From NCBI GenBank assembly GCA_002261195.1, contig MVBO01000029.1:84326-148325 (forward strand): a DNA stretch of 64,000 nucleotides. Direction: 5' to 3'. Shown here piece after piece: positions 11,261 to 21,526 of the stretch; the stretch's first letter is position 1; every line of letters begins with the position of its first letter. Source of the DNA: Bifiguratus adelaidae (taxonomy: Eukaryota > Mucoromycota > Endogonomycetes > Endogonales). A model generated the notes under the pieces. It did no database searches, had not been told where the DNA came from, and worked only from the letters and a program-made list of their open reading frames with translations. The translations under genes and the position numbers were made by a program.

Positions 11261-12253
11261 TCAAGAGAGAAATGAAACAATGGCTTGATGGTCTGCAATG
11301 TTGGCTTTTGATGTGTTAGAGGAGCTGACGGTGCCATTAAACGCTGACACTCACCCATATCCAAGGGGGTATCTCCATCGACATTCTGTAGCAGTGATGA
11401 GTTTGGTTGCGTCTCTTGTCCATAGGACCTACTAGTACATCGATCTCGACATGTGCTTGTTCAACGAGCGCCTTCACCACGTCCAGATAACCTCTATCGC
11501 ATGCCCAATGGAGGGGAGTCATGCCTTCTTCATCGGCTTGCTGGAGAGAAGCAACATCCATGCCGTGCTGGACGATGTGATGAATAAGAGATACTGCGCT
11601 TTCCGGGTTTCCATCCTTGATGGCGGCAACGATGGCTGAATCTGTTTGTCTATGAGGGATGGGGTACAATGAACGGGAAAAAGATGATGACCTGGAGCGG
11701 ATCAAATGACCCTTGCCTTCACTTACCTTATCCTTTCATCCTCATCCTCCTCGCGGCTCATTGTACTGACGGCAAATCCGGTGCGTGCGGGCTCAATGGC
11801 TGCCAAGGAGGTGGTTGACTGATCCTGTGAGGGCATTTAGTGAGGCTGAAGGGTTGACCACTTGCTGTGCAATCACTTACGGATATCCTGCCTTGATCCA
11901 ATGTCTTGTCTTCAATCCCCCCACAACTCTCGCGAACGAGCTCAACGTAGGCTGCTTTTGCATCCTCTGGCGTCCGCTGACCTAAACTCTTCCAAGCGTC
12001 CCACTTTGCCCGAGCGACAAACTCAAAGAGCGACGGTTTCGGCACCACCTTAGGATCCAGAGGACCTTGGGTTGCTTGCTTGTAGTTGGCATAGAGCTGT
12101 CCGGTCAATCATGAGCAAGCGCAGTACAAAAGGCTTTCACCGTGCTCAACGTACCTTGAGTTTCGTGTCATTGTCCAGCTTCAAGCCTTGCTGCGCGTTC
12201 AGAAACTCGTAGGCATTTTGGAACGCGCTCATCGAGGGTTCCAAAGATTGCAT
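11261..12253 (-). CDS. Acyl-CoA-binding protein with C-terminal ankyrin repeats (ACBD6-like)
   Basis: Six exons: 12253-12155, 12096-11881, 11824-11727, 11649-11433, 11385-11355, 11292-11261; 230 residues. The first about 100 residues are an acyl-CoA-binding domain: FQNAYEFLNA, LYANYKQATQGPL (the YKQAT acyl-CoA signature), FEFVARAKWDAWKSLG and AYVELV. An acidic linker (REEDEDER) leads to ankyrin repeats containing GMTPLHWACDRGYLDVVKAL and VDGDTPLDM. This order is that of ACBD6, which binds long-chain acyl-CoA in the cytosol or nucleus and supports lipid acylation. The last two exons are tiny (31 and 32 nt) and the stop at 11261-11263 depends on them. A second in-frame ATG at 12232 is an alternative start. 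Its start codon lies only 34 nt from that of the divergent methyltransferase-like gene. Confidence 0.85.
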
Positions 12254-12287
12254 CTCTCGCGTTTAAAAGGATGGAAGACGGTTGGCA

Positions 12288-13661
12288 ATGACTCGGACGC
12301 TTACAGGGACAATCGTACGCTCAAGAAAGTGTCATCGACACTACGCATTCCTAGAGTTGCGGACGTCGCTCGATTACAAGTGCCAAATCATTCTTCGCGA
12401 CGACGATGGTTCCATGAGCCGAGAAGAGTTTGAAGACAACTGGCGCAAGGTCAAACCTGGACACTTCGTGCAAGTACAGGTGGGAGAGGTGACGGATCCA
12501 AAGGAGAAAGCCGATAAACCCTACGACGTCTTTCAAACCACCCACATCGACATCATCACACCTTTTCCTCGCGGTGCCCGCTTTGTCACCGAACCGCCGC
12601 TCAATACCAGCAATGTCTGGAAAGATACTATCAAGGTCGATGGAGAACTGGTACCGCGCAAAGACATAAGCTGTAGGTTTTGGATCAACTCGGGCAAGTG
12701 TCCGAAAGGCGACGAGTGCAAGTTTAGACATACCCAATCCGAGGACGAGTTTCGGCGGGAACGGGAAGCCTGGGTGCGGGATCGTCTCCAGTCGCGCAAA
12801 TTGGCCACATTTGACCCCAATGATCCCTTCAACCACGCTGAAGGCGAGAGTCACGGCGAAGGCAAGCAAGTCAAAGCACATCGGTCGCTGCTCTTTGCCA
12901 AATTCTTGATCAAGACCTTTTCTGCCGAGGTTTTGGATGCTGGCGAAGGTGTCTTGGATATTGCTGGAGGTAGAGGTGACGTGGGTGCATTTCTCTGGGG
13001 CTGCTTTGAGGTGCGCAGTACCCTCGTAGAGCCTGTGATTCGAGGAAACACCAAAGGCTGGATCAAGAAGCTCAAAATGGTGATGAAGCGGGAATTAGAG
13101 CGCCAAGGGAAGCTGTCTCCAAGCGCAGACAATGGCAGCAGCAAGGATACCGACTCTTTAGAAGGCGACAAGGATTTGATGGATACACCTGATGAAGATG
13201 ACGGTCCGCACGGGAGCATGTTTGAAGATACCAATGGCAACAACGCGCCAATGGCCAGCGACGCCGTCCAGTCATCTACGTATTTGCAAGGCTATTTGCG
13301 CAATTCTCCACTACTGTACCGACAATTGCCGCAACATCTATCACCAAATCTTGTTGAAAAGTATCCCAACCTCTTTCATGAAGCCTCCATCCTTATTGGC
13401 ATGCACCCTGATCAAGCGACAGAGCCCATTGTTGATTCGGCCATATCCTTACAAAAACCCTTTGCCGTAGTGCCATGCTGCGTCTTTGGTCATGAAAATA
13501 GACATCGAAAGCTCTCCAATGGTGGACGAGTGGTGACAACCGACGAATTTGTGCAATATCTTATGGAAAAGGCGGTGCCATTTGGAAACATTGAAAAGGA
13601 TTACTTGGGTTTTGAAGGGCGTAATGTTGTTGTCTACTGGAGAGCTATGCACGATGATTGA
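12288..13661 (+). CDS. OB-fold, CCCH zinc finger and SAM-methyltransferase-like fusion protein
   Basis: One exon, 457 residues from ATG 12288. An upstream ATG at 12271 is closed by TGA in six codons, so it is not the start. Residues about 1-90 resemble an OB-type nucleic-acid-binding fold (GTIVRSRKCHRHYAFLELR). Residues 129-148 are a canonical CCCH finger, C-x8-C-x5-C-x3-H (CRFWINSGKCPKGDECKFRH), typical of RNA binding. From about residue 205 comes a methyltransferase-like domain: VLDIAGGRGDVGAFLWG is a motif I glycine loop for S-adenosylmethionine, and KPFAVVPCCVFGHENRHR resembles the catalytic Pro-Cys-Cys loop of certain RNA methyltransferase-like families. A disordered acidic insert (about residues 275-325) splits the domain. 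The likely role is RNA modification, which is inference from architecture. I do not recognise a named orthologue. Confidence 0.8.
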   Translation: MTRTLTGTIVRSRKCHRHYAFLELRTSLDYKCQIILRDDDGSMSREEFEDNWRKVKPGHFVQVQVGEVTDPKEKADKPYDVFQTTHIDIITPFPRGARFVTEPPLNTSNVWKDTIKVDGELVPRKDISCRFWINSGKCPKGDECKFRHTQSEDEFRREREAWVRDRLQSRKLATFDPNDPFNHAEGESHGEGKQVKAHRSLLFAKFLIKTFSAEVLDAGEGVLDIAGGRGDVGAFLWGCFEVRSTLVEPVIRGNTKGWIKKLKMVMKRELERQGKLSPSADNGSSKDTDSLEGDKDLMDTPDEDDGPHGSMFEDTNGNNAPMASDAVQSSTYLQGYLRNSPLLYRQLPQHLSPNLVEKYPNLFHEASILIGMHPDQATEPIVDSAISLQKPFAVVPCCVFGHENRHRKLSNGGRVVTTDEFVQYLMEKAVPFGNIEKDYLGFEGRNVVVYWRAMHDD

Positions 13662-14554
13662 GCGGCACAATTATACATTATTACATCGCGCAATGGAGAA
13701 GGTTGCCCCAAGTAGAGCACTTTCGCAATCCAGAATATGCATAATAGATGTTAGAATACTGTCTTATGTATCAGCGTAGTAACGATCAGACGTTGTTTCA
13801 CTTGAAAGGTCGTGCCATTGATAGTTCGGAACGTGCGGTTAGCCAATCGTCCATCTTGTCCAAAAATTGGGGCAGCATTAACAAATCCCAAGAGATAGAA
13901 CTCAGACATGAGGTTGCATAGTTTCAAGGTTCATCAAACGATGCCGGCTACGGTAAACCTGTCATCACTGTCCTTTTGGATTGTTACTCTTTGACGGCGA
14001 GCGTCATCTTATTATAAGCTCACTGTTCAGGCACGATTATTCAGCATTTGGCCCTGAAAGCAAAAACGCGACTCATAGCTCATATTGTGGAATCATGGTC
14101 TTAGTTTGTGCCCATTTCCGCTTTTAGCTGCTTCAATCGGAGTAACCAAGCTTTCTCGCCCTCACCTCAACCCTTGTCTTTGAACTAGATATGTGACTAG
14201 AAGAATCCCTGACTACAACGTAGTCCAGAAGGGAATTGGTCCTAATAGCTCGTTATAATCCAGGTTTGCAACGATAATCAGTTTCGCGCAGTGTATTATG
14301 GAAGCTCACCAATGCTGGCTCGAGATTATCCCCACCATCCTTGCTTCCAGAAATCAATGACTGCGCCACATACTGCAGCTTATCCTGATTTAGGCGTTTC
14401 ACAGCGCCCTATCAGGATGAGGCCCCGAGTTCTTGTGTAAATTTTCGACTCATAGCACAGTCATTCACGCCCGATCCGACAACCGCTTTGCCGGACGGGT
14501 GGACGAACGCAGAAAGTGTAACAAGTTATGAACAAGGAGCTGCGACATTGATAA
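13662..14554. other. Intergenic region before the bZIP gene
   Basis: About 0.9 kb with no credible coding frame or RNA gene on either strand; it contains the 3' flank of the methyltransferase-like gene and the upstream control region of the bZIP gene. Confidence 0.5.
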
Positions 14555-14561
14555 TATATAA
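14555..14561 (+). promoter_or_regulatory. TATA box of the bZIP gene
   Basis: TATATAA, 48 nt upstream of the first ATG at 14603, in a locally AT-rich setting. Confidence 0.55.
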
Positions 14562-14602
14562 GGCTCCTCAACGCCTGTTCTCAGCGACTTGTCTACATTC
14601 AA

Positions 14603-15489
14603 ATGCTACCTTCCTACTTTTGCCATCCAAAACGCTATCCAGGATGTCGCAGCCAACCTGAAAACAACCGACTGCCAAGGTTCAATGTTCAGCGGGATAT
14701 TCAAGGAATATCAAAAAGAGTTCCAAATATGGTAAAATTCATTCATTAAATGCGGCGTTCAAGTCTAGCAACTAACTCTCCGGTTGAAACGACTTGGCAT
14801 CTTGCCCTCCTTTTCTCTTCTTTGACGCATTCTTCGCGTATTGCTAATTTCCCGTTAGTGGTGCGCGACTTGCTCGCTACTCTTTGAACTTCAGACAGCA
14901 GCCGTACGAATCATGTCAGCCGTCGTTCGTTGCACACCAAGTCAGGTCTCTGGACCCATCTGTGGCTCTACAAGAGGATATTTCACTTTTTGCGGAATCC
15001 TCGCCGGAGTTGTGGCAGGACCACAATAGTTTTGCATCACAGAGTCTCGCATCCCTCTTTGACTTTGATACCGCATCTCCGGAAAGTTCTTATTCTACAT
15101 TTCCGCTTTGCATGCCCCAGACCCCAGACCAACCTTTATATTCGCCAATTCCTCCAGTTCTCAACGATGCCGCTCGATCACCAACATCTTCCAATGACTC
15201 GTTTCCAAGTCACTCTAGTTCTGTGCCCTCCACCACGGCTTCGGTAAGAACCAGGGACACGACCGATCTCGTCAATGCAACGATGAGCAAGGATCCCGCT
15301 ACGGTCAAGCGCGCCCGCAATACCTTGGCAGCCCGCAAATATCGAAAGCAAAAGGTAGACAGGATGGATTACCTGGAAAAATCTCTATTGGAGGCGAAAA
15401 GGGAAGTAGAGTTTTGGAAGCGAAAGGCAGAGGGATATAGAATGGAAGCAGAAGTCTGGAAACGGGTTGTAAATGAAATGAAGAAATGA
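14603..15489 (+). CDS. Gcn4/CpcA-like bZIP transcription factor (5' end uncertain)
   Basis: The 3' exon is secure and ends with TGA at 15489. It carries a bZIP domain, basic region KRARNTLAARKYRKQKVDR followed by a short leucine-zipper-like helix, closest to Gcn4/Cpc1, the activator of amino-acid biosynthesis under general control. Upstream are acidic/aromatic patches (ELWQDHNSF, SLFDFD) that look like activation segments. This exon has no in-frame ATG before 15112, which would remove those patches, so an upstream coding exon is likely. My best model is 14603-14731 joined to 14899-15489 (239 residues, phase 0, 167-nt intron); the donor is weak. Alternatively the upstream ATGs at 14603, 14644 and 14685 are regulatory upstream frames, as in Gcn4 mRNAs. 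A decayed copy of the bZIP domain lies 1 kb downstream. Confidence 0.7.
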
Positions 15490-16532
15490 GGTCTTTGTCG
15501 TAGTTTAATGTATCAAAGTAACAGAGATATTGTTGGAACGTTTTCTCATTCAAGACTGTCCCAGCCAAGCCTGGAAACTGCTTTGGCCCATTGAAGCCAT
15601 GCTGAAAAAGTTGCCCTTGCTGCGGACAAATTGATCCGCCGCAAACGTAGATTTGAAAGAACAATGGACAAGTTGCATTTTGGATGTCGCATTCCGTTCG
15701 GATCTTGTCGGTCCGACGCCATCTCCCTTGGGCCGGGTCGACATCAAGGAAAATGAAGTTGTGGGGGTCACTAAACTTCGTTTTGGGCAAGCGATGATTG
15801 CGAAGCTTCAAAAACCAATGATCCAGGGCGAGGACATGAAATGCAGAGAAACTTCAATCCACTGTAGCCGCAACCATGTTTCCTCTACCTTCAAACTCAG
15901 ATTCATTGAGCGAGCATGATGCAACATATGGCGATGCATGCGTGAGGCAAAGCATGAAATGGTTTGACGCGAAAGCTCACCAGTGTACGTGGGCAAAAAA
16001 AATATGGTGATGTGTTTATAGAGCACCCTTCGTTTAGGCTTTTATTTAACCCCGTCACTCTACACCAAGCGAGCAGCTCTGTAGAGACCTGGCAGTACCG
16101 AGTGGCCTATCGGATGAGGATGCCTACTCTATTTAGGCCGTGTAAAGCCTCGCTAGAGGACGGAATTAGGCTAAATGCAGCCCAAGTAGCCAATCCACCT
16201 TACAACGCCACATGCCTCGGCTGCTCCGAAGGTGTTTCGACAAGAGACTTGGCATCATTTTCACAAATACAACCAGTCAACAGAGCAACACGTGGTAGAC
16301 CTCCACGGAAAGGTTGCCTCCGGCCACGGTGGAGCTCGATGATATAGAGATACCGATTAGAGAGATACGGTTTCCAATGCCAAATCATGGTTGCGACCAG
16401 CGACGACTCTTCCTATGACAGTAAGATGCCTTCCCATATCAGGCAAAGCTGTCATACCCTTTTGTATCGCAGAATTTGCGCCTCCTCGCTCCAGGCATAG
16501 TTACAACCGGACTAAACCAATCCAAGAGCTGG
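15490..16532. other. Intergenic region between the bZIP gene and its relic
   Basis: About 1 kb without a gene I can support. Open frames here are short and lack recognisable domains or consistent splice signals. It may contain unrecognised upstream parts of the decayed bZIP copy. Confidence 0.45.
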
Positions 16533-16690
16533 AGAATGCCAGCTAAAGCCCGCGAAGCCGTTGTCGGCTAGATGTGCGCGCAGCGCCTTAGGGGCACGGA
16601 AATACTGGAAGTAGAAGCTGAGTAGGCACGAGGAGTAGAAATGGCCTTCAAGGAGGCCCAAAAGAGGCGGAATTTTGGAGAAAGCAAGTC
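16533..16690 (+). pseudogene. Relic of a bZIP DNA-binding domain related to the upstream Gcn4-like gene
   Basis: The sequence aligns almost without gaps to positions about 15274-15428 of the bZIP gene on the same strand. Shared landmarks include a stretch translating as LGARKYWK (gene: LAARKYRK), followed by a TAG where the gene has Gln. In a second frame, KEAQKRRNF matches EAKREVEFW of the gene. Stops interrupt every frame (for example TAG after the Lys-Tyr-Trp-Lys block and again about 27 nt later). It cannot encode a functional factor. It is most simply a tandem duplicate that has decayed; a diverged unrelated bZIP is less likely given the base-level similarity. Confidence 0.65.
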
Positions 16691-16775
16691 ATGGCATCTG
16701 AAAGGGATCTTTGATACAATCACGCTATGTCATACATCAAATGTAGTAAAGGACGGATTCATGTAAGCTCAAACA

Positions 16776-16810
16776 TCGGAGTCGGAATCGGAGTCGGGAG
16801 TCGGGAGTCG
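16776..16810. repeat. Short tandem repeat of TCGGAG/TCGGGAG units
   Basis: Five to six imperfect copies of a 6-7 nt unit (tcggag, tcggaa, tcgggag) in non-coding DNA. Confidence 0.75.
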
Positions 16811-17325
16811 AATTCTGACTTTAAGACTCAACAAAGCCTCAAACCTTCATTATTCTAAAACATCAACGGCATCGGGTCTGCGCAACCGCAAATAGAGTTT
16901 TAACGACCCCAGCCACGCAAGTGGCTAGAAAGATGATGTACAAGTAAACACATATTTGTTTACTTACTAGCACAACCACGTCTCAATCGATTCAGAAGTT
17001 CTTTTTGAGCCCACAGCTTGGCTGATTTACTCTTCCGAGCCATGCTCACCTAGAGCCCTGAAACCAAACCCACCGTAAGCAGCTCGGGGAATGTTCAAGT
17101 CACGAATACCGAGATTATCGCAAGTTTTTGCAAAGCTCCTGTAGACGAGTGACCTCTGTTTCAATTCATTATGTCTCATTTTACACGTTCAGAAACCCAA
17201 GCATAGAGCACATTGGGATTATAGACTGACGTGTAGGAAATGTGCGTCAATGTTTCGGGGTGATAGCGTAGCCACCCGATCATGGGACTCGCCGTCTGAA
17301 ACTTGGTATCAACAGTGCGAAGCTC
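16811..17325. other. Intergenic region upstream of the subtilase gene
   Basis: About 0.5 kb; no gene seen. It ends in the TATA element of the protease gene. Confidence 0.5.
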
Positions 17326-17331
17326 TATAAA
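17326..17331 (+). promoter_or_regulatory. TATA box of the subtilase gene
   Basis: TATAAA, 84 nt upstream of the ATG at 17410, followed by a pyrimidine-rich leader. Confidence 0.6.
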
Positions 17332-17409
17332 CACCGTTCCCATTGAATATTTCCTAGGTTTCTATCCTTTCGACCTCCCTTTCATTGTCGCCTTTTGTTG
17401 TTTGCTACC

Positions 17410-18722
17410 ATGAGGTTCGCCTTCTTCGCCGGTATTACCGCTCTGCTTTCGGCTTCTGTTGCGTACGGGGCTCCCGTAAACAATTCGGCGACGGTCAATA
17501 GTCCCTCAAGATACATTATCAAGTTGATGGACGGTGTCCATCTTTCGATGGGTGAGTGATCATGGTAAAGTCAACTTGTTGAGCTCATGGTTTGCTGTTG
17601 TAGTTCATGACCGGATCATGTCGATCCACTCGCCGGTTCAGAAGCCTTCGGTCCACGAGCACATTGCTATTGGAGGCTCTTTTGCGGCATTGACTGCCAC
17701 GCTGCATGACCATCATGTTCAAACACTCGCTGATTTCGAGGAGATTGCATATGTTGAGCCCGATGCAATCCTGAGCATTGTAGACACACCTGCTATTCAT
17801 CATGTCGCTCGATCTGCTAGTGGCACGGATGTTCAGTCTGATCCGCCATCCTGGGGTCTTGCCCGCATCGCTCATCGCTCGCTCGGCGATGTGGATACTG
17901 AAAATTACGTGTACCCGTCCTCCTCGGGTGAAGGCATCGAAGCCTGGGTTATTGACACCGGTGTCGATGCTCAACATCCTGACTTCGAAGGAAGGGCCAC
18001 CTCGGTGATTAGCTTTGTGGATGGTGCTCCCACTGCAGACGAGGTAAGGCTCTAGGATTGATACAGTGGCTCAGACGTTTAATTGCTGTTTTCTCGTCTA
18101 GAACGGCCACGGAACTCATGTAGCCGGTACAATCGCTGGAACAACTTTTGGTGTAGCAAAGAAGGCGGCAATCCATGCTGTTAAGGTCCTCGACAAGGAG
18201 GGATCCGGATCAACGTCGAGCGTGCTTCAAGGCATCGAGTACGTGGCCCAGCATGCCAAAAAAGGCAAGAGCGTTGCCAATATGTCTCTCGGTGGTTCGA
18301 CGTCCAAAGCCCTTGATGATGCCGTGACTGCCGCGGTTGACGCCGGGGTACCCTTCTTTATTGCCGCGGGAAATGACGGCAAGAATGCCTGCAACACGTC
18401 CCCTGCACGAGCACAAGGTGCCTTTGCCGTCGGTGCGTCGGACAAACACGACAAACTCGCGTATTTCTCGAATGTTGGCACTTGCGTATCTATTGTAGCA
18501 CCTGGAGTGGACATAACCAGCGCGTGGTTGAACGGCAACGAGAACACGATCTCCGGCACGAGCATGGCAACGCCTCACGCCGCTGGTGTGGGTGCGCTCA
18601 TGCTGGCTAATGCTCCCTTGACCCCAGATCAACTCTATCAGCAAATGCAATCACTCGCTTCCGGTAGCTTATCGGGCAATCTCAAGCTTACGCCTAATAA
18701 GCTTCTGTTCAATGGCGTTTAA
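17410..18722 (+). CDS. Secreted subtilisin-like serine protease, proteinase K type (S8)
   Basis: Exons 17410-17551, 17604-18043, 18102-18722; 400 residues. Residues 1-20 are a signal peptide (MRFAFFAGITALLSASVAYG). An I9 propeptide follows (RYIIKLMDGV ... FEEIAYVEPDAIL) that would fold and then be removed. The catalytic triad is complete: Asp165 in WVIDTGVD, His197 in NGHGTHVAG, Ser348 in SGTSMATPHAAG, with oxyanion Asn285 in AAGNDG. It is close to extracellular proteinase K/cuticle-degrading proteases and probably digests protein outside the cell. The second intron falls just before the His block, a common place in fungal subtilases. No C-terminal extension. A TATA box lies upstream. Very secure assignment; the substrate is unknown. 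Confidence 0.95.
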
Positions 18723-19085
18723 CAAGCCAAAGGACAAATTCAGCGCGTATGACAAAAGTCGCCATCGAATCAAACTTTGCCTTATGGGGTAATATGACGT
18801 ACGGTAATAGGCAATATATGTACGAGTTATCCAACCCATTGTTTATTTGCCGTCATCGAATAAATATCTGCGCTGAAAACCGTTTCTGTCACCTTCCATA
18901 GATACGGGTCATAGAATGCTGCGTAATTTCTTTCGATAACTGTGGACCTTCGCGTGTCGTCATGTATTGATGGTTTACCACTCCTTGCTCTTGTATGAAC
19001 CCTTCGCCGCACCCTCACAATCGCTAAACTTTATCGTTACATTGCTTTTGAGGGGGTGTATTTGACTCTGCCGCCGTAGAGTTCA
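18723..19085. other. Intergenic region between subtilase and kinase genes
   Basis: About 360 nt, no gene seen; contains the 3' flank of the protease gene and the promoter of the kinase gene. Confidence 0.5.
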
Positions 19086-21205
19086 ATGGAGCATGTAGAT
19101 AACACGGAACAGGCTGTGCAGATGGTCTATGAAGAGACCAAGTCGAAGAAGCAGATGCCTCACTACCCTGGACTGGAAAACTATAAGCTATTGCAAAAGA
19201 TTGGAGAGTAGGTGGCGATGGAGAGAGTCCGCAACCTGTTACTAACCTTGAGTTGCATAGTGGCGCATTTTCCAATGTCTATCGCGCGATTGACTTAAGA
19301 AACTTTGAAAAAGTGGCCATCAAAGTCGTAAGGAAGTACGACTCGTCTATCGAAAATGAAGAAAGGCGGAAACATTTGCATCCAGATGTCGTCAAGAAGG
19401 AGGAAGGCAGGGGAGCCAAGGTAAGTCACGCGAGTGGGCGAGCTTCCGATACATATTGACGGCCATCGCAGCGTTCAAGTATCCTAAAGGAGGTCCGAAT
19501 CATGCGTTCCATCAATCATCGTTCCATCATTCAACTGATTGAATTTTTGGAATCCAAAGATTTCTATTATCTTGTCTTGGAGCTTATGGACGGTGGCGAA
19601 TTATTTCATCAAATCGTCAAATTGACCTACTTTTCGGAGGAACTTAGTCGTCACGTCATCGTTCAAGTGGCTAACGCTATCCATTATATGCACAAGGAAA
19701 AGGGCGTGGCGCATCGAGATATCAAACCAGAAAACCTGCTCTTCTCCAAGATACCCTACGTACCTTCAAAGGAACCGAGAAGAAATCTCCAACCGCAACA
19801 TCCGGACGACCCTCCGAAAGTCGACGAAGGGGAATTTATACCAGGAGTCGGTGGAGGCTGTATTGGGCGGATAAAGTTGGCTGACTTTGGCTTGTCCAAG
19901 GTGATATGGGACAATCACACGCTCACGCCATGCGGCACAGTCGGTTACACGGCACCAGAGGTCGTGAAGGATCAACAATATTCCAAAGCTGTCGACATGT
20001 GGGCGCTCGGATGTGTGCTTTACACCATTCTATGCGGCTTTCCACCATTCTACGATTCGAATTTGGAGGCTTTGACCAAGAAGGTTGCTCGCGGACAGTA
20101 CACGTTTCTCAGCCCGTGGTGGGATTGCATAAGCTTAGGTGCTAAAGATCTCATCAGTCGCTTGCTGTGTGTGGATCCCAGCGAACGATTGTCCATCGAT
20201 GAGTTTCTCGAACATCCTTGGGTTCTGGGAAAGGTAGGATCGGTGCGCTTATACCGCTCGTTTGTGCTTACAGGCTAACTCGTTCAGACCATGCCCATCG
20301 CATCTATCAATCCCAAAATATTACCTCCCGAGTATCTTGCGTACCACAAGGCTTTCCATCCCTACCAGGCCCGCGTGTCTCGTCATCACCGTCGCTTCAA
20401 GAGGGACCAGGCACCTCACCCCTCGCAACCAGTCCATCAAGAACGCGAGATCGGAGCACCATCAGCCGTACAACTTCAGCCTTCCATACGTATCTATGAC
20501 AATGATGAAGATACAATCATGGCTTCACCCAAGAACAATTACGACGCCTCCAGTGCAATGTCCTTGTCTGACCCATCGAACGATACATTACTGACGTTGA
20601 CAAACTACAATATGACGAGTCCGACAATCCCTGGAACGGAAGGAACGCCTAAACGCGGGGATGTGTTCACTCCTGGTGTCGGTATCATGAAGGAAATGTT
20701 TGATGTCACTTACGCGGTACACCGTGACGAGGAGGAACGAAGGCAGCACAAGGAGATGGGTGCATGGAATGCCATGATACATCTCGATGTAGGAGGCGTG
20801 ACGCATCGAGACATGTTGAAGAGGGTAGCCATGAATAACGCAAGAAATGATCATTCCGACGGCAAATTTGAAGGCTCCTTCTCGCCTGGTAGCGGCACGC
20901 AATACGGCACCGCCTATGACGCGGATCACCACAAGGATCAATTACGACTCGCACGTGAGTTGAAGGAAGCTACACGAGATGAGACGGTTCCGACAGCAGA
21001 AGCAAACATACCTACAGCTGAACCCACCGAGAAAAAGCCGAATCGAGCATCTCAATACAATCAAATTGGCGCGCTTCCCCCCGCCGGTATCACCAAACCA
21101 CCCTCACCAAAGAGCAAGAGTCAATCTGCTTCCAGATATGGATTTGATTTGAATCTCAGAAATGCCACGCTTCTGACCAGACGCTTTGGACGAGGCAAAA
21201 AATAG
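19086..21205 (+). CDS. Rck2/Srk1-like serine/threonine kinase (MAPK-activated, CaMK group)
   Basis: Exons 19086-19207, 19261-19420, 19472-20233, 20288-21205; 653 residues. Rck2/Srk1 kinases act downstream of the Hog1/Sty1 stress MAP kinase. The domain (about residues 33-345) has IGDGAFSNVY (glycine loop), VAIKVV (catalytic Lys), HRDIKPENLL (loop), LADFGLSK (DFG) and TAPEVV (APE). Family hallmarks are the insert after the catalytic loop with GVGGGCIGRIKLADFGLSK, plus FSEELSRHVIVQVA and TPCGTVGYTAPE. The tail of about 300 residues is disordered with several SP/TP sites, as expected of a MAPK substrate. It runs codirectionally into the TPR gene after 321 nt. Kinase identity is certain; the Rck2/Srk1 subgroup is likely. 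Confidence 0.9.
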
Positions 21206-21526
21206 CGCTTGTATCTGTAGATAGACTTGTATCTAACTTCTGTTGAATGTTAAAATAGACTGCAAATATGACATTGCTGATACATTTCTCGTCGTCGCGT
21301 CTTCCTGGCGCTATCTTCGCTCCGGAATTGTGATTGCGGATGCACAAGAGATGAAAAATTGTGTGTACCGGAATTCTATCCCCTATGCCATCCAGAGCTC
21401 GGATCAGGCAAGGGCAAGCAACCGCACCTCCAAATCCGGCATTTGTAAAATGATGACGTCACGATTTCACGAATTCCATGGTGTTCAAGTGTGCGCTGAG
21501 CCGACCAGGTTCTCTGCACTGACCCA
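21206..21526. other. Intergenic region between kinase and TPR genes
   Basis: 321 nt with no gene; serves as 3' flank of the kinase gene and promoter of the TPR gene. Confidence 0.5.
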